A DNA stretch of 64,000 nucleotides from Inia geoffrensis. Taxonomy: Eukaryota; Chordata; Mammalia; Artiodactyla; Iniidae. The translations under genes were made by a program, and so were the position numbers. The stretch spans positions 58,025,408-58,089,407 of the forward strand of contig CM070904.1 in the NCBI GenBank assembly GCA_036417435.1, read 5' to 3'. Below, piece after piece: positions 49,183-60,003 of the stretch; the stretch's first letter is position 1, and each line of letters starts with the position of its first letter. The notes under the pieces were generated by a model. That model was not told the origin of the DNA, searched no databases, and saw nothing but the letters and a program-made list of their open reading frames with translations.

Positions 49183-50590
49183 GAAAGTACAATTCTAACT
49201 GGTTTAAAGTAGTGGTTGTACAATTTTAATAAAAGGATAGCATCATAATAAGCTTTATTCTTCCTCCATTTAAAATCTCTGACTGAGGCTTCATTTATGT
49301 GTGCTTATTCACCATTCCATGAAACAAAGTTTAAAGCGCTATGGATCTTAAATATAATAATAATCATCATCATCTGTCAAATGAACAGTTGTCATGTGGG
49401 ATCATGATTTGAGTGCTCTGACAGAAGTTAATAAAGTAGTCAGAAAGGATTCTGTCCACTTTTGTACTGAAGAGGTTCATATTTAAGGCTCCATTTAATT
49501 TGCAAAATGTCAAAGAACATCAAAGTGGAAAATGTATTGCATTAAGCTTTGAAAAACATAAAACAGAAACCTCATATTAGCCAGGGTTACTAATCAAAAT
49601 TAGGTATTGATTTTGTCCCAGTAATTCCAAATTTACAAGGAATATTGGTTATCAACACCTAAACTATATAATTGGAAGTTTACAACTTTTTCTATCCAAG
49701 AATGTTTTAACCATTACCATTTCTGCTTATAGAAATTATAGAATCCTAAAAGGGTTGCATGAATTGTAGTCATTTTCCTACATGATAAAATTAAATTAAA
49801 CTGGTGAACTTCACTATTAATGTTTAAACAAATGACTAACAGTGATATTATCAAATTTTTGTATTAAAAACAAAAATGTGTTAGAAATAGATGGTACAAT
49901 TAAAATAAGGGCATACTGGAGACAGGGAAATAAGTTATAATAATATTTATTGAAAAATACAGGTAAGAGTCCCAAACTTAAGAAAATGCACAGGGTTATA
50001 GAAATGAGTCAAGGCATTATGGAAATAGAAGCAAAAGAATTTGTCTAAAGATTAAAAATGAGATGTAATACTTTGATTTTAGGAAGAACCTATGAGACAA
50101 TTTAGTAACATAACTTCTCTTTATGGTTGAGAAAATTAAGAATTGACTAAAATAGGATAAATTCAAGGCTATTATCTATGACTTAACACAAGTTCTTTCA
50201 TTAATAATATTTAAAGCACATTTGGTGGTTGGATTTAGGAGGAAAAAACCCACAAATATTGTAAAGCTCTGGTAAATTAATTCCCTGAAGGTTATGTCAC
50301 AAGTATTTCTAATCAGAAAGATACTAAAATCATAATCACTTGTCTTAATCTACTTAGCCATACCTAATGTGGAATTTTGTTTAATTTATCATAGTTAAAT
50401 TTTGTCCCTTTTTTAGCCCTAATTTATTTCTTTGTTCAAAGTAAAACTAAGCACAATTCAGCTGTATTTTATCATTGATGATTATAAGTTTTGATTTTAC
50501 CTTTAAATTATTCAGCAAGCATAATACCTGCAGGTAAAGGAGTGAAAAATACAACACATGTTTCTTCAAACATTTGCTAAATTTTTCATA
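49183..50590. other. Unassigned single-copy AT-rich sequence
   Basis: No repeat or gene recognised. It forms the left flank of the full-length L1. Confidence 0.5.
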
Positions 50591-50605
50591 AAGAAAAAGA
50601 AATTG
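50591..50605 (+). repeat. Target-site duplication, left copy (full-length L1)
   Basis: aagaaaaagaaattg, repeated exactly at 57211-57225. The left junction (cata/aagaaa) corresponds to a bottom-strand cut at TTCTT/TATG, a variant of the L1 endonuclease preference TTTT/AA. Confidence 0.95.
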
Positions 50606-50618
50606 ATGGAGATTAAGA

Positions 50619-50628
50619 AAGATGGCGG
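50619..50628 (+). promoter_or_regulatory. YY1-like site at L1 start
   Basis: aagatggcgg beginning at element position +14 matches the YY1 core (AAGATGGCGG). Human L1 has a YY1 site at about +13 to +21 that sets accurate transcription initiation, so position and sequence agree. Confidence 0.75.
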
Positions 50629-51042
50629 AAGAGTAAGACGCGGAGATCACCTTCCTCCCCACAGATACACCAGAAATACATCTACACGTGGAACAACTCT
50701 TACAGAACACCTACTGAAGGCTGGCAAAAGACCTCAGACCTCCTAAAAGGCAAGAAACTCCCCACGTACCTGGGTAGGGCAAAAGAAAAAAAGAAAAAAC
50801 AGAGACAAAAGAATAGGGACGGGACCTGCACCAGTGGGAGGGAGCTGTGAAGGAGCTAAAGTCTCCACACACTAGGAAGCCCCTTCACGGGCAGAGACTG
50901 CGGGAGGCGGAGGAGGGAGCTTCGGAGCCGCAGAGGAGAGCACAGCAACAGGGGTGCGGAGGGGAAAGCGGAGAGACTCCCGCATAGAGGATCGGTGCCG
51001 ACCGGCACTCACCAGCCCGAGAGGCTTGTCGGCTCACCCGCC

Positions 51043-51055
51043 GGGGCGGGCGGGG
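51043..51055 (+). promoter_or_regulatory. GC box (Sp1-like) in L1 5' UTR
   Basis: ggggcgggcgggg lies in the CpG-rich part of the 5' UTR. It matches the GC-box core. Binding is an inference. Confidence 0.55.
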
Positions 51056-52035
51056 CTGCGAGCTAAAGCTCGGGTTTCGGTTTCAGACGGAGCGCAGGGA
51101 AAGGACTGGGGTTGGCGGCTTGAACATAGCCTGAAGGGGGTAGTGCACCACGGCTAGCCGGGAGGGAGTCCGGGGGAAAGTCTGCACCTGCCAAAGAGGC
51201 AAGAGACTTTTAACACACGGCGGGCCTCAGGCTGGTGCAGCGTCACGCCGGCCTCTGCCCCCGCAGGCCCGCCCCGCACGCCGTGCCCCTCTCTCCCCTC
51301 GGCCTGTGTGCGCCAAAGCCCCCGAATCAGAGGCTCCTTTAACCCTGTCCTGTCTGAGTGAAAAACAGACGCCCTCCAGCGACCTACACGCAGAGGCGGG
51401 GCCAAATCCAAAGCTGAGCCCCTGGGAGCTGTGAGAACAAAGAAGTGAAAGGGAAATCTCTCCCAGCAGCCTCAGAAGCCGCGGATTAAAGCTCCACAAT
51501 CAGCTTGATGTACCCTGCTTCTGTGGAATACATGAATAGACAGTGACTCATCCCAAATTGAGGAATCAGGACTCTGCCTCTGAGGGGGGAGAGCCAACAT
51601 CAGGACACTGGTCCACAAGAGATTTCCCAGCACCACATAATATCAAACGGCGAAAATCTCCCAGGGATCTCCACCTTAACACCAGCACCCAGCTTCACTC
51701 AACGGCCAGCAAGCTACAGTGCTGGACAGCCTATGCCAAACAACTAGCAAAACAGAAACACTACCCCACCCATTAACAGAGAGGCTGCCTAAAATCATAA
51801 TAAGTCCAGAGACACGCCAAAACACACCACCAGACGTGGACCTGCCCACCAGAGAGACAAGATCCAGCCTCATCCACCAGAACACAAGCACTAGTCCCCT
51901 CCACCAGGAAGCATACACAACCCACTAGACCAACCTTAGCCACTGGAGACAGACATCAAAAACAACGGGAACTACGAACCTGCAGCCTGCTAAAAAAAAA
52001 AAAAGGGAGACCCCAAACACAGTAAGATAAGCAAA

Positions 52036-52941
52036 ATGAGAAGACAGAAAAACACACAGCAGATGAAGGAGCAAGATAAAAATGCACCAGACCTAACAAA
52101 TGAAGAAGTAATAGGCAGTCTACCTGAAAAAGAATTCAGAATAATGATAGTAAAGATGATCCAGAATCTCGGAAATAGAATGGAGGCAGGGATGGAGAAG
52201 ATGCAAGAAATGTTTAACAAAGATCTAGAAGAACTAAAGAACAAACAAACAGAGATGAACAACACAATAACTGAAATGAAAAATACACTAGATGGGATCA
52301 ATAGCAGAATAACTGAGGCAGAAGAACGGATAAGTGACCTGGAAGATAAAATAGTGGAAATAACTAATGCAGAGCAGAATAAAGAAAAAAGAATGAAAAG
52401 AACTGAGGACAGTCTCAGAGACCTCTGGGACAACATTAAACGCACCAACATTCGAATTATAGGGGTTCCAGAGGATGAAGAGAAAAAGAAAGGGACTGAG
52501 AAAATATTTGAAGAGATTATAGTTGAAAACTTCCCTAATATGGGAAAGGAAATAGTTAACCAAGTCCAGGAAGCAGAGAGAGTCCCATACAGGATAAACC
52601 CAAGGAGAAATACACCAAGACACATATTAATCAAACTCTCAAAAATTAAATACAAAGAAAGCATATTAAAAGCAGCAAGGGAAAAAAAACAAATAACACA
52701 CAAGGGAATCCCCATAAGGCTAACAGCTGATCTCTCAGCAGAAACCCTGCAAGCCAGAAGGGAGTGGCAGGACATACTGAAAGTGATGAAGGAGAAAAGC
52801 CTGCAACCACGACTACTCTACCCAGCAAAGATCTCATTCAGATTTGATGGAGAAATTAAAACCTTTACAGACAAGCAAAAGCTGAGAGAGTTCAGCACCA
52901 CCAAACCAGCTTTACAACAACTGCTGAAGGAACTTCTCTAG
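52036..52941 (+). CDS. LINE-1 ORF1p, RNA-binding nucleic-acid chaperone
   Basis: 301 residues, open, ending in TAG. ORF1p binds L1 RNA in cis as a trimer and forms the cytoplasmic ribonucleoprotein with ORF2p. Visible order: a basic N-terminus (MRRQKN); a heptad-rich coiled coil at about 40-125 with many Glu, Lys, Met and Leu; an RRM-like domain from about 137 (TNIRIIGVPE) to about 222; and a C-terminal domain at about 223-295 with the conserved run ADLSAETLQARREW (231-244) and FTDKQKLREFSTTKPALQQ near the end. It is shorter than human ORF1p (338) mainly in the N-terminal and coiled-coil part, which varies most in length among mammals. The ATG at 52036 has A at -3, fair for initiation. The ORF2 start lies 58 bp beyond its stop in a different frame. 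No inactivating change is visible. Confidence 0.96.
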   Translation: MRRQKNTQQMKEQDKNAPDLTNEEVIGSLPEKEFRIMIVKMIQNLGNRMEAGMEKMQEMFNKDLEELKNKQTEMNNTITEMKNTLDGINSRITEAEERISDLEDKIVEITNAEQNKEKRMKRTEDSLRDLWDNIKRTNIRIIGVPEDEEKKKGTEKIFEEIIVENFPNMGKEIVNQVQEAERVPYRINPRRNTPRHILIKLSKIKYKESILKAAREKKQITHKGIPIRLTADLSAETLQARREWQDILKVMKEKSLQPRLLYPAKISFRFDGEIKTFTDKQKLREFSTTKPALQQLLKELL

Positions 52942-52999
52942 ACAAGAAATACAAGAGGAGGAAAGGAACTATAACAACGAACCCAAAACAATTTAGAAA
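52942..52999 (+). other. ORF1-ORF2 spacer of L1
   Basis: 58 bp between the ORF1 stop (TAG 52939-52941) and the ORF2 ATG. An in-frame TAG (52994-52996) stands two codons before the ORF2 ATG, so ORF2 cannot be extended upstream. Translation of ORF2 from the bicistronic RNA by reinitiation-type mechanisms is known for L1 and fits this layout. Confidence 0.85.
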
Positions 53000-55900
53000 A
53001 TGGGAATAGGAACATGCATATCGATAATTACCTTAAATGTAAATGGACTAAATGCTCCCACCAAAAGACACAGATTGGCTGAATGGATACAAAAACAAGA
53101 CCCATATATATGCTGTCTACAAGAGACCCACTTCAGACCTAGAGACACATACAGACTGAAAGTAAGGGGATGGAAAAAGATATTCCATGCAAATGGCAGT
53201 CAAAAGAAAGCTGGAGTAGCAATTCTCATATCAGACAAAATAGACTTTAAAATAAAGACCATTACAAGAGACAAAGAGGGACACTACATAATGATTAAGG
53301 GATCGATCCAAGAAGAAGATATAACAATTGTAAATATTTATGCACCTAACACAGGAGCACCTCAATACATAAGGCAAAAACTAACAGCCATAAAAGGGGA
53401 AATCGACAGTAATACACTCATAGTAGGGGACTTCAACACCCCACTTTCACCAATGGACAGATCATCCAAAATGAAAATAAATAAGGAAACACAAGCTTTA
53501 AATGATACACTAAGCAAGATGGACTTAATTGATATCTATAGGACACTCCATCCAAAAACAACAGAATACACATTTTTCTCAAGTGCTCATGGAACATTCT
53601 CCAGGATAGATCATATCTTGGGTCACAAATCAAGCCTTGGTAAATTTAAGAAAATTGAAATTGTATCAAGTATCTTTTCCGACCACAACGCCATGAGACT
53701 AGATATCAATTACAGGAAAAGATCTGTAAAAAATACAAACACATGGAGGCTAAACAATACATTACTCAATAATGAAGTGATCATTGAAGAAATCAAAGAG
53801 GAAATTAAAAAATACCTAGAAACAAATGACAATGGAGACACAACGACCCAAAACCTATGGGATGCTGCAAAAGCAGTTCTAAGAGGGAAGTTTATAGCAA
53901 TACAAGCCCACCTTAAGAAGCAGGAAACATCTCGAATAAACAACCTAACCTTACACCTAAAGCAATTAGAGAAAGAAGAACAAAAAACCCCCAAATCTAG
54001 TAGAAGGAAAGAAATTATAAAAATCAGATCAGAAATAAACGAAAAAGAAATGAAGGAAACAATAGCAAAGATCAATAAAACTAAAAGTTGGTTCTTTGAG
54101 AAGATAAACAAAATAGATAAACCTTTAGCCAGACTCATCAAGAAAAAAAGGGAGAAGACTCAAATCAATAGAATTAGAAATGAAAAAGGAGAAGTAACAA
54201 CTGACACTGCAGAAATAAAAATGATCATGAGAGATTACTACAAGCAACTCTATGCCAATAAAATGAACAATCTGGAAGAAATGGACAAATTCTTAGAAAT
54301 GCACAAACTACCAAGACTGAATCAGGAAGAAATAGAAAATATGAACAGACCAATCACAAACACTGAAATTGAAACTGTGATTAAAAATCTTCCAACAAAC
54401 AAAAGCCCAGGACCAGATGGCTTCACAGCCGAATTCTATCAAGCATTTAGAGAAGAGCTAACACCTATCCTTCTCAAACTCTTCCAAAACATAGCAGAGG
54501 GAGGAACACTCCCCAATTCCTTCTACGAGGCCACCATCACCTTGATACCAAAACCAGACAAGGATGTCACAAAGAAAGAAAACTACAGGCCAATATCACT
54601 GATGAACATAGATGCAAAAATCCTCAACAAAATACTAGCAAACAGAATCCAACAGCACATCAAAAGGATCATACACCATGACCAAGTGGGGTTTATTCCA
54701 GGAATGCAAGGATTCTTCAATATACGCAAATCTATCAATGTGATAAACCATATTAACAAATTGAAGGAGAAAAACCATATGATCATCTCAATAGATGCAG
54801 AGAAAGCTTTTGACAAAATTCAACACCCATTTATGATAAAAACCCTACAGAAAGTAGGCATAGAGGGACCTTTCCTCAACATAATAAAGGCCATATATGA
54901 CAAACCCACAGCCAACATCATCCTCAATGGTGAAAAACTGAAAGGATTTCCACTAAGATCAGGAACAAGACAAGGTTGCCCACTCTCACCACTCTTATTC
55001 AACATAGTTTTGGAAGTTTTAGCCACAGCAATCAGAGAAGAAAAGGAAATAAAAGGAATCCAAATCGGAAAAGAAGAAGTAAAGCTGTCACTGTTTGCAG
55101 ATGACATGATACTATACATAGAGAATCCTAAAGATGCTACCAGAAAATTACTAGAGATAATCAATGAATTTGGTAAAGTAGCAGGATACAAAATTAATGC
55201 ACAAAAATCTCTGGCATTCCTATATACTACTGATGAAAAATCTGAAAGTGAAATCAAGAAAACACTGCCATTTACCATTGCAACAAAAAGAATAAAATAC
55301 CTAGGAATAAACCTACCTAGGGAGACAAAAGACCTGTATGCAGAAAATTATAAGACACTGATGAAAGAAATTAAAGACGATACAAATAGATGGAGGGATA
55401 TACCATGTTCTTGGATTGGAAGAATCAACATTGTGAAAATGACTCTACTACCCAAAGCAATCTATAGATTCAATGCAATCCCTATCAAACTGCCACTGGC
55501 ATTTTTCACAGAACTAGAACAAAAAATTTCACAATTTGTATGGAAACACAAAAGACCCCGAATAGCTAAAGCAATCTTGAGAGCGAAAAACGGAGCTGGA
55601 GGAATCAGGCTCCCTGACTTCAGACTATACTACAAAGCTACAGTAATCAAGACAGTATGGTACTGGCACAAAAACAGAATGATAGATCAATGGAACAGAA
55701 TAGAAAGCCCAGAGATAAACCCACGCACATATGGACACCTTATCTTTGATAATGGTGGCAGGAATATACAGTGGAGAAAGGACAGCCTCTTGAATAAGTG
55801 GTGCTGGGAAAACTGGACAGCTACATGTAGAAGTATGAGCTTAGATCACTCCCTAACACCATACACAAAAATAAGCTCAAAATGGATTAAAGACCTAAAT

Positions 55901-56818
55901 GTAAGGCCAGAAACTATCAAACTTTTAGAGGAAAACATAGGCAGAACACTCTATGACATAAATCACAGCAAGATCCTTTTTGACCCACCTCCTAGAGCAA
56001 TGGAAATAAAAACAAAAATAAACAAATGGGACCTAATGAAACTTCAAAGCTTTTGCACAGCAAAGGAAACCATAAACAAGACCAAAAGACAACCCTCAGA
56101 ATGGGAGAAAATATTTGCAAATGAAGCAACTGACAAAGGATTAATCTCCAAAATTTACAAGCAGCTTATGCAGCTCAATAACAGAAAAACAAACAACCCA
56201 ATCCAAAAATGGGCAGAAGACCTAAATAGACATTTCTCCAAAGAAGATATGCAGACTGCCAACAAACACATGAAAGAATGCTCAACATCATTAATCATTA
56301 GAGAAATGCAAATCAAAACTACAATGAGATATCATCTCACACCAGTTAGAATGGCCATCATCAAAAAATCGAGAAACAATAAATGCTGGAGAGGGTGTGG
56401 ACAAAAGGGAACCCTCTTGCACTGCTGGTGGGAATGTGAATTGGTTCAGCCACTATGGAGAACAGTTTGGAGGTTCCTTAAAAAACTAAAAATAGAACTA
56501 CCATATGACCCAGCAATCCCACTACTGGGCATATACCCTGAGAAAACCAAAATTGAAAAAGAGGCGTGTACCAAAATGTTCATCGCAGCTCTATTTACAA
56601 TAGCCCGGAGATGGAAACAACCTAAGTGCCCATCGTCAGATGAATGGATAAAGAAGATGTGGCACATATACACAATGGAATATTACTCAGCGTTAAAAAG
56701 AAACGAAATTGAGCTATTTGTAATGAGGTGGATAGACCTCGAGTCTGTCATACAGAGTGAAGTAAGTCAGAAAGACAAAGACAAATACCGTATGCTAACA
56801 CATATATATGGAATTTAA
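53000..56818 (+). CDS. LINE-1 ORF2p, endonuclease-reverse transcriptase
   Basis: 1,272 residues, close to human ORF2p (1,275), with no internal stop. It nicks target DNA and copies L1 RNA by target-primed reverse transcription. The N-terminal apurinic-type endonuclease (1-235) keeps N13 (TLNVNGL), E42 (LQETHF), D144/N146 (VGDFN), D204 (SRIDHIL) and D228/H229 (SDHNAM). A Z-type linker follows, with a PIP-box-like [10 protein letters not shown] (409-418) for PCNA contact. The RT domain has D599 ([10 protein letters not shown]) and FADD with D701/D702, the complete catalytic triad. The C-terminal C-x3-C-x7-H-x4-C motif starts at C1129 (CWRGCGQKG...). All positions are one residue below the human numbering, consistent with one missing N-terminal residue. 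A TAG two codons upstream fixes the start at 53000. Large open frames on the opposite strand are shadows of A-rich coding sequence. Confidence 0.97.
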   Translation: MGIGTCISIITLNVNGLNAPTKRHRLAEWIQKQDPYICCLQETHFRPRDTYRLKVRGWKKIFHANGSQKKAGVAILISDKIDFKIKTITRDKEGHYIMIKGSIQEEDITIVNIYAPNTGAPQYIRQKLTAIKGEIDSNTLIVGDFNTPLSPMDRSSKMKINKETQALNDTLSKMDLIDIYRTLHPKTTEYTFFSSAHGTFSRIDHILGHKSSLGKFKKIEIVSSIFSDHNAMRLDINYRKRSVKNTNTWRLNNTLLNNEVIIEEIKEEIKKYLETNDNGDTTTQNLWDAAKAVLRGKFIAIQAHLKKQETSRINNLTLHLKQLEKEEQKTPKSSRRKEIIKIRSEINEKEMKETIAKINKTKSWFFEKINKIDKPLARLIKKKREKTQINRIRNEKGEVTTDTAEIKMIMRDYYKQLYANKMNNLEEMDKFLEMHKLPRLNQEEIENMNRPITNTEIETVIKNLPTNKSPGPDGFTAEFYQAFREELTPILLKLFQNIAEGGTLPNSFYEATITLIPKPDKDVTKKENYRPISLMNIDAKILNKILANRIQQHIKRIIHHDQVGFIPGMQGFFNIRKSINVINHINKLKEKNHMIISIDAEKAFDKIQHPFMIKTLQKVGIEGPFLNIIKAIYDKPTANIILNGEKLKGFPLRSGTRQGCPLSPLLFNIVLEVLATAIREEKEIKGIQIGKEEVKLSLFADDMILYIENPKDATRKLLEIINEFGKVAGYKINAQKSLAFLYTTDEKSESEIKKTLPFTIATKRIKYLGINLPRETKDLYAENYKTLMKEIKDDTNRWRDIPCSWIGRINIVKMTLLPKAIYRFNAIPIKLPLAFFTELEQKISQFVWKHKRPRIAKAILRAKNGAGGIRLPDFRLYYKATVIKTVWYWHKNRMIDQWNRIESPEINPRTYGHLIFDNGGRNIQWRKDSLLNKWCWENWTATCRSMSLDHSLTPYTKISSKWIKDLNVRPETIKLLEENIGRTLYDINHSKILFDPPPRAMEIKTKINKWDLMKLQSFCTAKETINKTKRQPSEWEKIFANEATDKGLISKIYKQLMQLNNRKTNNPIQKWAEDLNRHFSKEDMQTANKHMKECSTSLIIREMQIKTTMRYHLTPVRMAIIKKSRNNKCWRGCGQKGTLLHCWWECELVQPLWRTVWRFLKKLKIELPYDPAIPLLGIYPEKTKIEKEACTKMFIAALFTIARRWKQPKCPSSDEWIKKMWHIYTMEYYSALKRNEIELFVMRWIDLESVIQSEVSQKDKDKYRMLTHIYGI

Positions 56819-57180
56819 GAAAAAAAAAAAAATGTTATGAAGAACCTAGGGGTAAGACAGGAATAAAGACACAGACCTACTGGAGAACGGACTTGAGGAT
56901 ATGGGGAGGGGGAGGGGTGAGCTATGGGAGGGCGAGGGAGGGGCATGTACATATATATACTAACAAACGTAAGGTAAATAGCTAATGGGAAGCAGCCGCT
57001 TGGCACAGGGATATCAGCTCGGTGCTTTGTGACTGCCTGGAGGGGTGGGATAGGGAGAGAAGGAAGGAGGGAGACGCAAGAGGGAAGAAATATGTGAACG
57101 TCTGTATATATATAACTGATTCACTTTGTTATAAAGTAGAAACTGACACACTATTGTAGAGCAATTTTAACCCAATAAAG

Positions 57181-57185
<5 letters not shown>
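56819..57185 (+). other. L1 3' UTR with G-rich tract
   Basis: Follows the ORF2 stop. It contains a G-rich polypurine tract (about 56,903-56,944: several GGGG/GGG runs) and a second (about 57,039-57,072), both able in principle to form G-quadruplexes. This is a known property of L1 3' UTRs. Confidence 0.85.
57174..57179 (+). terminator. L1 polyadenylation signal AATAAA
   Basis: AATAAA in 'cccaataaagatgtt', 12 bp before the start of the A tail. L1 RNA 3' end formation. Confidence 0.9.

Positions 57186-57210
<25 letters not shown>
57186..57210 (+). repeat. L1 poly(A) tail
   Basis: About 25 uninterrupted A, plus two more shared with the right duplication. An undecayed tail suggests a young insertion. 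Confidence 0.95.
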
Positions 57211-57215
<5 letters not shown>

Positions 57216-57225
57216 AAAGAAATTG
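57211..57225 (+). repeat. Target-site duplication, right copy (full-length L1)
   Basis: Exact 15-bp repeat of 50591-50605. Confidence 0.95.
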
Positions 57226-58639
57226 TCCAAGAGAATGGACAGAAAGTAAAAGATATAGGAAATATTAAGAACAGGAGTATTTATTGAGTTCTTTTCACCT
57301 CAGTAAAGAAATTGAAGATTGAACATAAACAATTACATCAGCATTTACTCTCCTAAACTTGCAAGAATGGAAAAAAATAACTGTGAGACCAATACTCCAA
57401 ACCCAGGTAAATCTATCATAAAAAAGAACAAAAACAACAAAATCCTAGATTAATTAGAGTCTCTCTGCACCTGTGAAGACCAAGGAGAAATCCATGTAAA
57501 TCTTTAACATAGATTCAAATAGTTCTTCTACCTATATCAAAATATTTCTTCTACTCTTGTGCCACCAGTTTTTTTGCTTCTTCCCTATCTTAACCTAACA
57601 CCGCCTGAACCTGAGATAATGTGTCCATTGTTATATAGTATGTGCTTCTATGACCTAGAAACTTATGGCTAAACTGTTTAAATAAGTGCTTGTTATTTCA
57701 TTTCTTCTGGATTAAATGGAAATCTCTGGTAATGAGGACTGAATTTTCCCTAGCCTTAATTTGAGGCGGAAGACACAAGAATTTTTTATATTTTTATTCT
57801 CACTCTCTGCTCTACTTTTATTTCAGAGTAACCTTGGTTTATGTACCTTAGGCTAAAGTTGGCAATGTCCTTAGCTCTGGAAAGAAAGTTTCTAGATCAG
57901 AAGGAAGCAATAGAGTCACACTGGTGGGAAGATTGTTGACCAGCCACATAAACTGAAAAGTTGTACTTTTTCTCTGCCTTGGTCCCATTTCTAATCCTTA
58001 TACAAAGTCTTTTATGCAAGTTTAGTTGTTTCTAGGGACTATCTTTCAGCCAGGCTCAAAAATGCCAGTGGTTTTCTTCGTTTTGAGTCTTAATATGTAT
58101 TTAACTCAAATGCTTGTAGAATTCATGGGAGGGTCTTATTGCCCCAACATGTGTATGAGATAATTGTCATCTTCATTAATCCTCTTTACCCTCCTGGGTC
58201 ATTAAAGTAGAGCATTCTTGGTATTCAGGCTATTAGTGCCAAAGCCTCACCTAAAACCTGCTGTACATTTCAATCAACCATGGGTTATCGTGATACCATC
58301 ACATTCAAGGGTTACTACCACTTGGCTTTTATATATCTGGGAGGTAGGCAAAAATGGTAGAAATTCAGGGGAGATAGAAGGAGAATTAGAAGCAAAAGAA
58401 AAAAGTCCTTAAAAACAAAGTCACATGATATATCCTCTTCTTGTTTTTTTAAATATATGTCTATGTATGCACATATATATAAAGGAGTATAATATGACAT
58501 AGTTAGAATTATGCGTACTGACTTGGAGGATTATGTTACCTTAAGTGAAATTAGAAAGTTGCAGATTGATGGGTGTAGTATGATTATATCAGTAAAAATA
58601 AGCACAAGGTATATTTGTATAAAAACATGTGTTGAAAAA
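57226..58639. other. Unassigned single-copy sequence
   Basis: No repeat or exon recognised between the L1 and the next SINE. Confidence 0.45.
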
Positions 58640-58655
58640 TACGTGAGACATTTTT

Positions 58656-58851
58656 TTTGGCAGTACACGGGCCTTTCACTGTTGTGGTCCCTCCCATTGC
58701 GGAGCACAGGCTCCGGACGCGCAGGCTCAGCAGCCATGGGTCACGGGCCCAGCCGCTCCACGGCATGTGGGATCTTCCCAGACCGGGGCACGAACCCGTG
58801 TCCCCTGCATCGGCAGGTGGACTCTCAACCACTGCGCCACCAGGGAAGCTC
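58656..58851 (-). mobile_element. CHR-type SINE, minus
   Basis: Short-form CHR SINE with the tRNA-Glu-like head at the right. The duplication tacgtgagacattttt / tatgtgagacattttt (58640-58655 and 58852-58867) has one CpG-type mismatch. The head end reads 'gggaagctc' instead of 'gggaagccc'. Confidence 0.94.
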
Positions 58852-58867
58852 TATGTGAGACATTTTT

Positions 58868-60003
58868 GATGTTGGTTACTCTGTGGTGAGACTGGAGAAG
58901 CACAGGGGAGCTCAGAGAACATGTTTAGCTTTGTCTTTATACACCTTAGCCCTGTATTATTTCATTTATTATACAATAAGTAGGTATAATTCTGCATTAT
59001 GGATAAATCCAATAAAGAAAAAGTTAAATATAAATATATAGGATATAATTTTGGAAGAAAGTATACCAAAATTGTAGATTGGTTTTATTACCCTGGATAA
59101 ATTTTTTGGTAAATGGTTTGTTTCTCTCTAAAATTTGAAGAATGTTTAAAATAAAATGACTTCAAAAATTTTAAAATAAAAAACAGTAATGGCAAATTAA
59201 TCAGTTGTGAATGTTGATCATAATTCCTGATGTATTTTAAGCATTCATGCTATCTAAATATAAATAAAATATTTCATTTCTCACTGAAAGATTAGCAGCA
59301 TCTTCTGGGCTAAAAACCTAAGCAGAAGTGGCTCAGACACACACTTCATTGTGGGATTTGGATGGACCTTTGCAATAATTTTTAAAGGTATAGTCTTATT
59401 CTGTAGTCTGTTTTGTGAGCTCTGTTGAAAACAACTGCCCCTGTAGCCACCGGAGAGAAGCAGAGTTCAGGTAATCTCATCCTTTGCTCTGCCCCAAAGT
59501 GCTTAACCCTCTCTCCCTTCTGTGCACACATGCCAATCAGCACAAGATACTTTTCATTACTTCCTGAAAAGCACGGCATCAGAATCTTTGGATTTTTAGA
59601 TAACCCTGAGATCATCATAAAGGGACTTGGAGGCATCGGCAAATCCCTCTCACAGAAACACTAATTGGACGGAGACGCTGGGCTTTTAAACTTAAGCTCT
59701 GTGTGTATTTAAGGTTGACCAAGATTAAAGTGGAAAGAGAATAGGAAGAAAGTAATTTGCTTCCATTCACTCACCTCTAGTGCTCCACGAGAAAAATTCT
59801 CTAAAGATAAGCTTCCGTAGTTCTGGAGGCCTTCTTGGTTTTCCTCTCTGTTTTAGCGTTTTGTGATAATAATGCAGAGAAAGAAAAAAAAAATATCTCA
59901 GATATCCTACTGGGTCCTCTAAGAAAACAGAAAGGTGAAAATTAACGAGAATGTTAATATACACACATGCAAACACAGAAACACACAACAAACACACTGA
60001 ACA
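58868..60003. other. Unassigned sequence with one complex segment
   Basis: Mostly AT-rich. The part at 59,280-59,665 is of higher complexity and open on both strands (79 and 86 codons) without known domains. No gene is claimed. Confidence 0.4.

Larger units (their letters stand above)
50606..52035 (+). promoter_or_regulatory. L1 5' UTR / internal promoter, CpG-rich
   Basis: About 1.43 kb between the insertion junction and ORF1. From about 50,870 to 51,490 it is strongly GC- and CpG-rich against AT-rich surroundings, as in L1 internal RNA polymerase II promoters and a likely target of DNA methylation. The last part (about 51,600-52,030) is C/A-rich and ends with a 13-A run (51992-52004) just before ORF1. 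Promoter function is inferred from position. Confidence 0.85.
50606..57210 (+). mobile_element. Full-length, apparently intact LINE-1 retrotransposon
   Basis: About 6.6 kb with every part in order: 5' UTR (50606-52035), ORF1 (52036-52941), 58-bp spacer, ORF2 (53000-56818), 3' UTR with AATAAA, and a pure A tail. The flanking 15-bp duplication is perfect, so the 5' end is real and untruncated. Both ORFs are open with no internal stop. A second related copy on minus at the right edge is, by contrast, broken several times. Together these point to a recent insertion. Whether it moves today cannot be told from sequence alone. Confidence 0.97.

Noticed and set aside
50558..50746. 62-codon plus frame spanning the left L1 junction
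   Set aside because: It crosses the insertion boundary between flank and 5' UTR, so it cannot be an ancestral gene, and it has no known domain.
51990..52775. 261-codon open frame antisense to L1 ORF1
   Set aside because: It mirrors A-rich ORF1 coding sequence, giving a Leu/Ser/Phe/Ile-rich translation. Similar antisense openness recurs under ORF2 (53710-54141, 54820-55278). This is a composition effect with no known domain.
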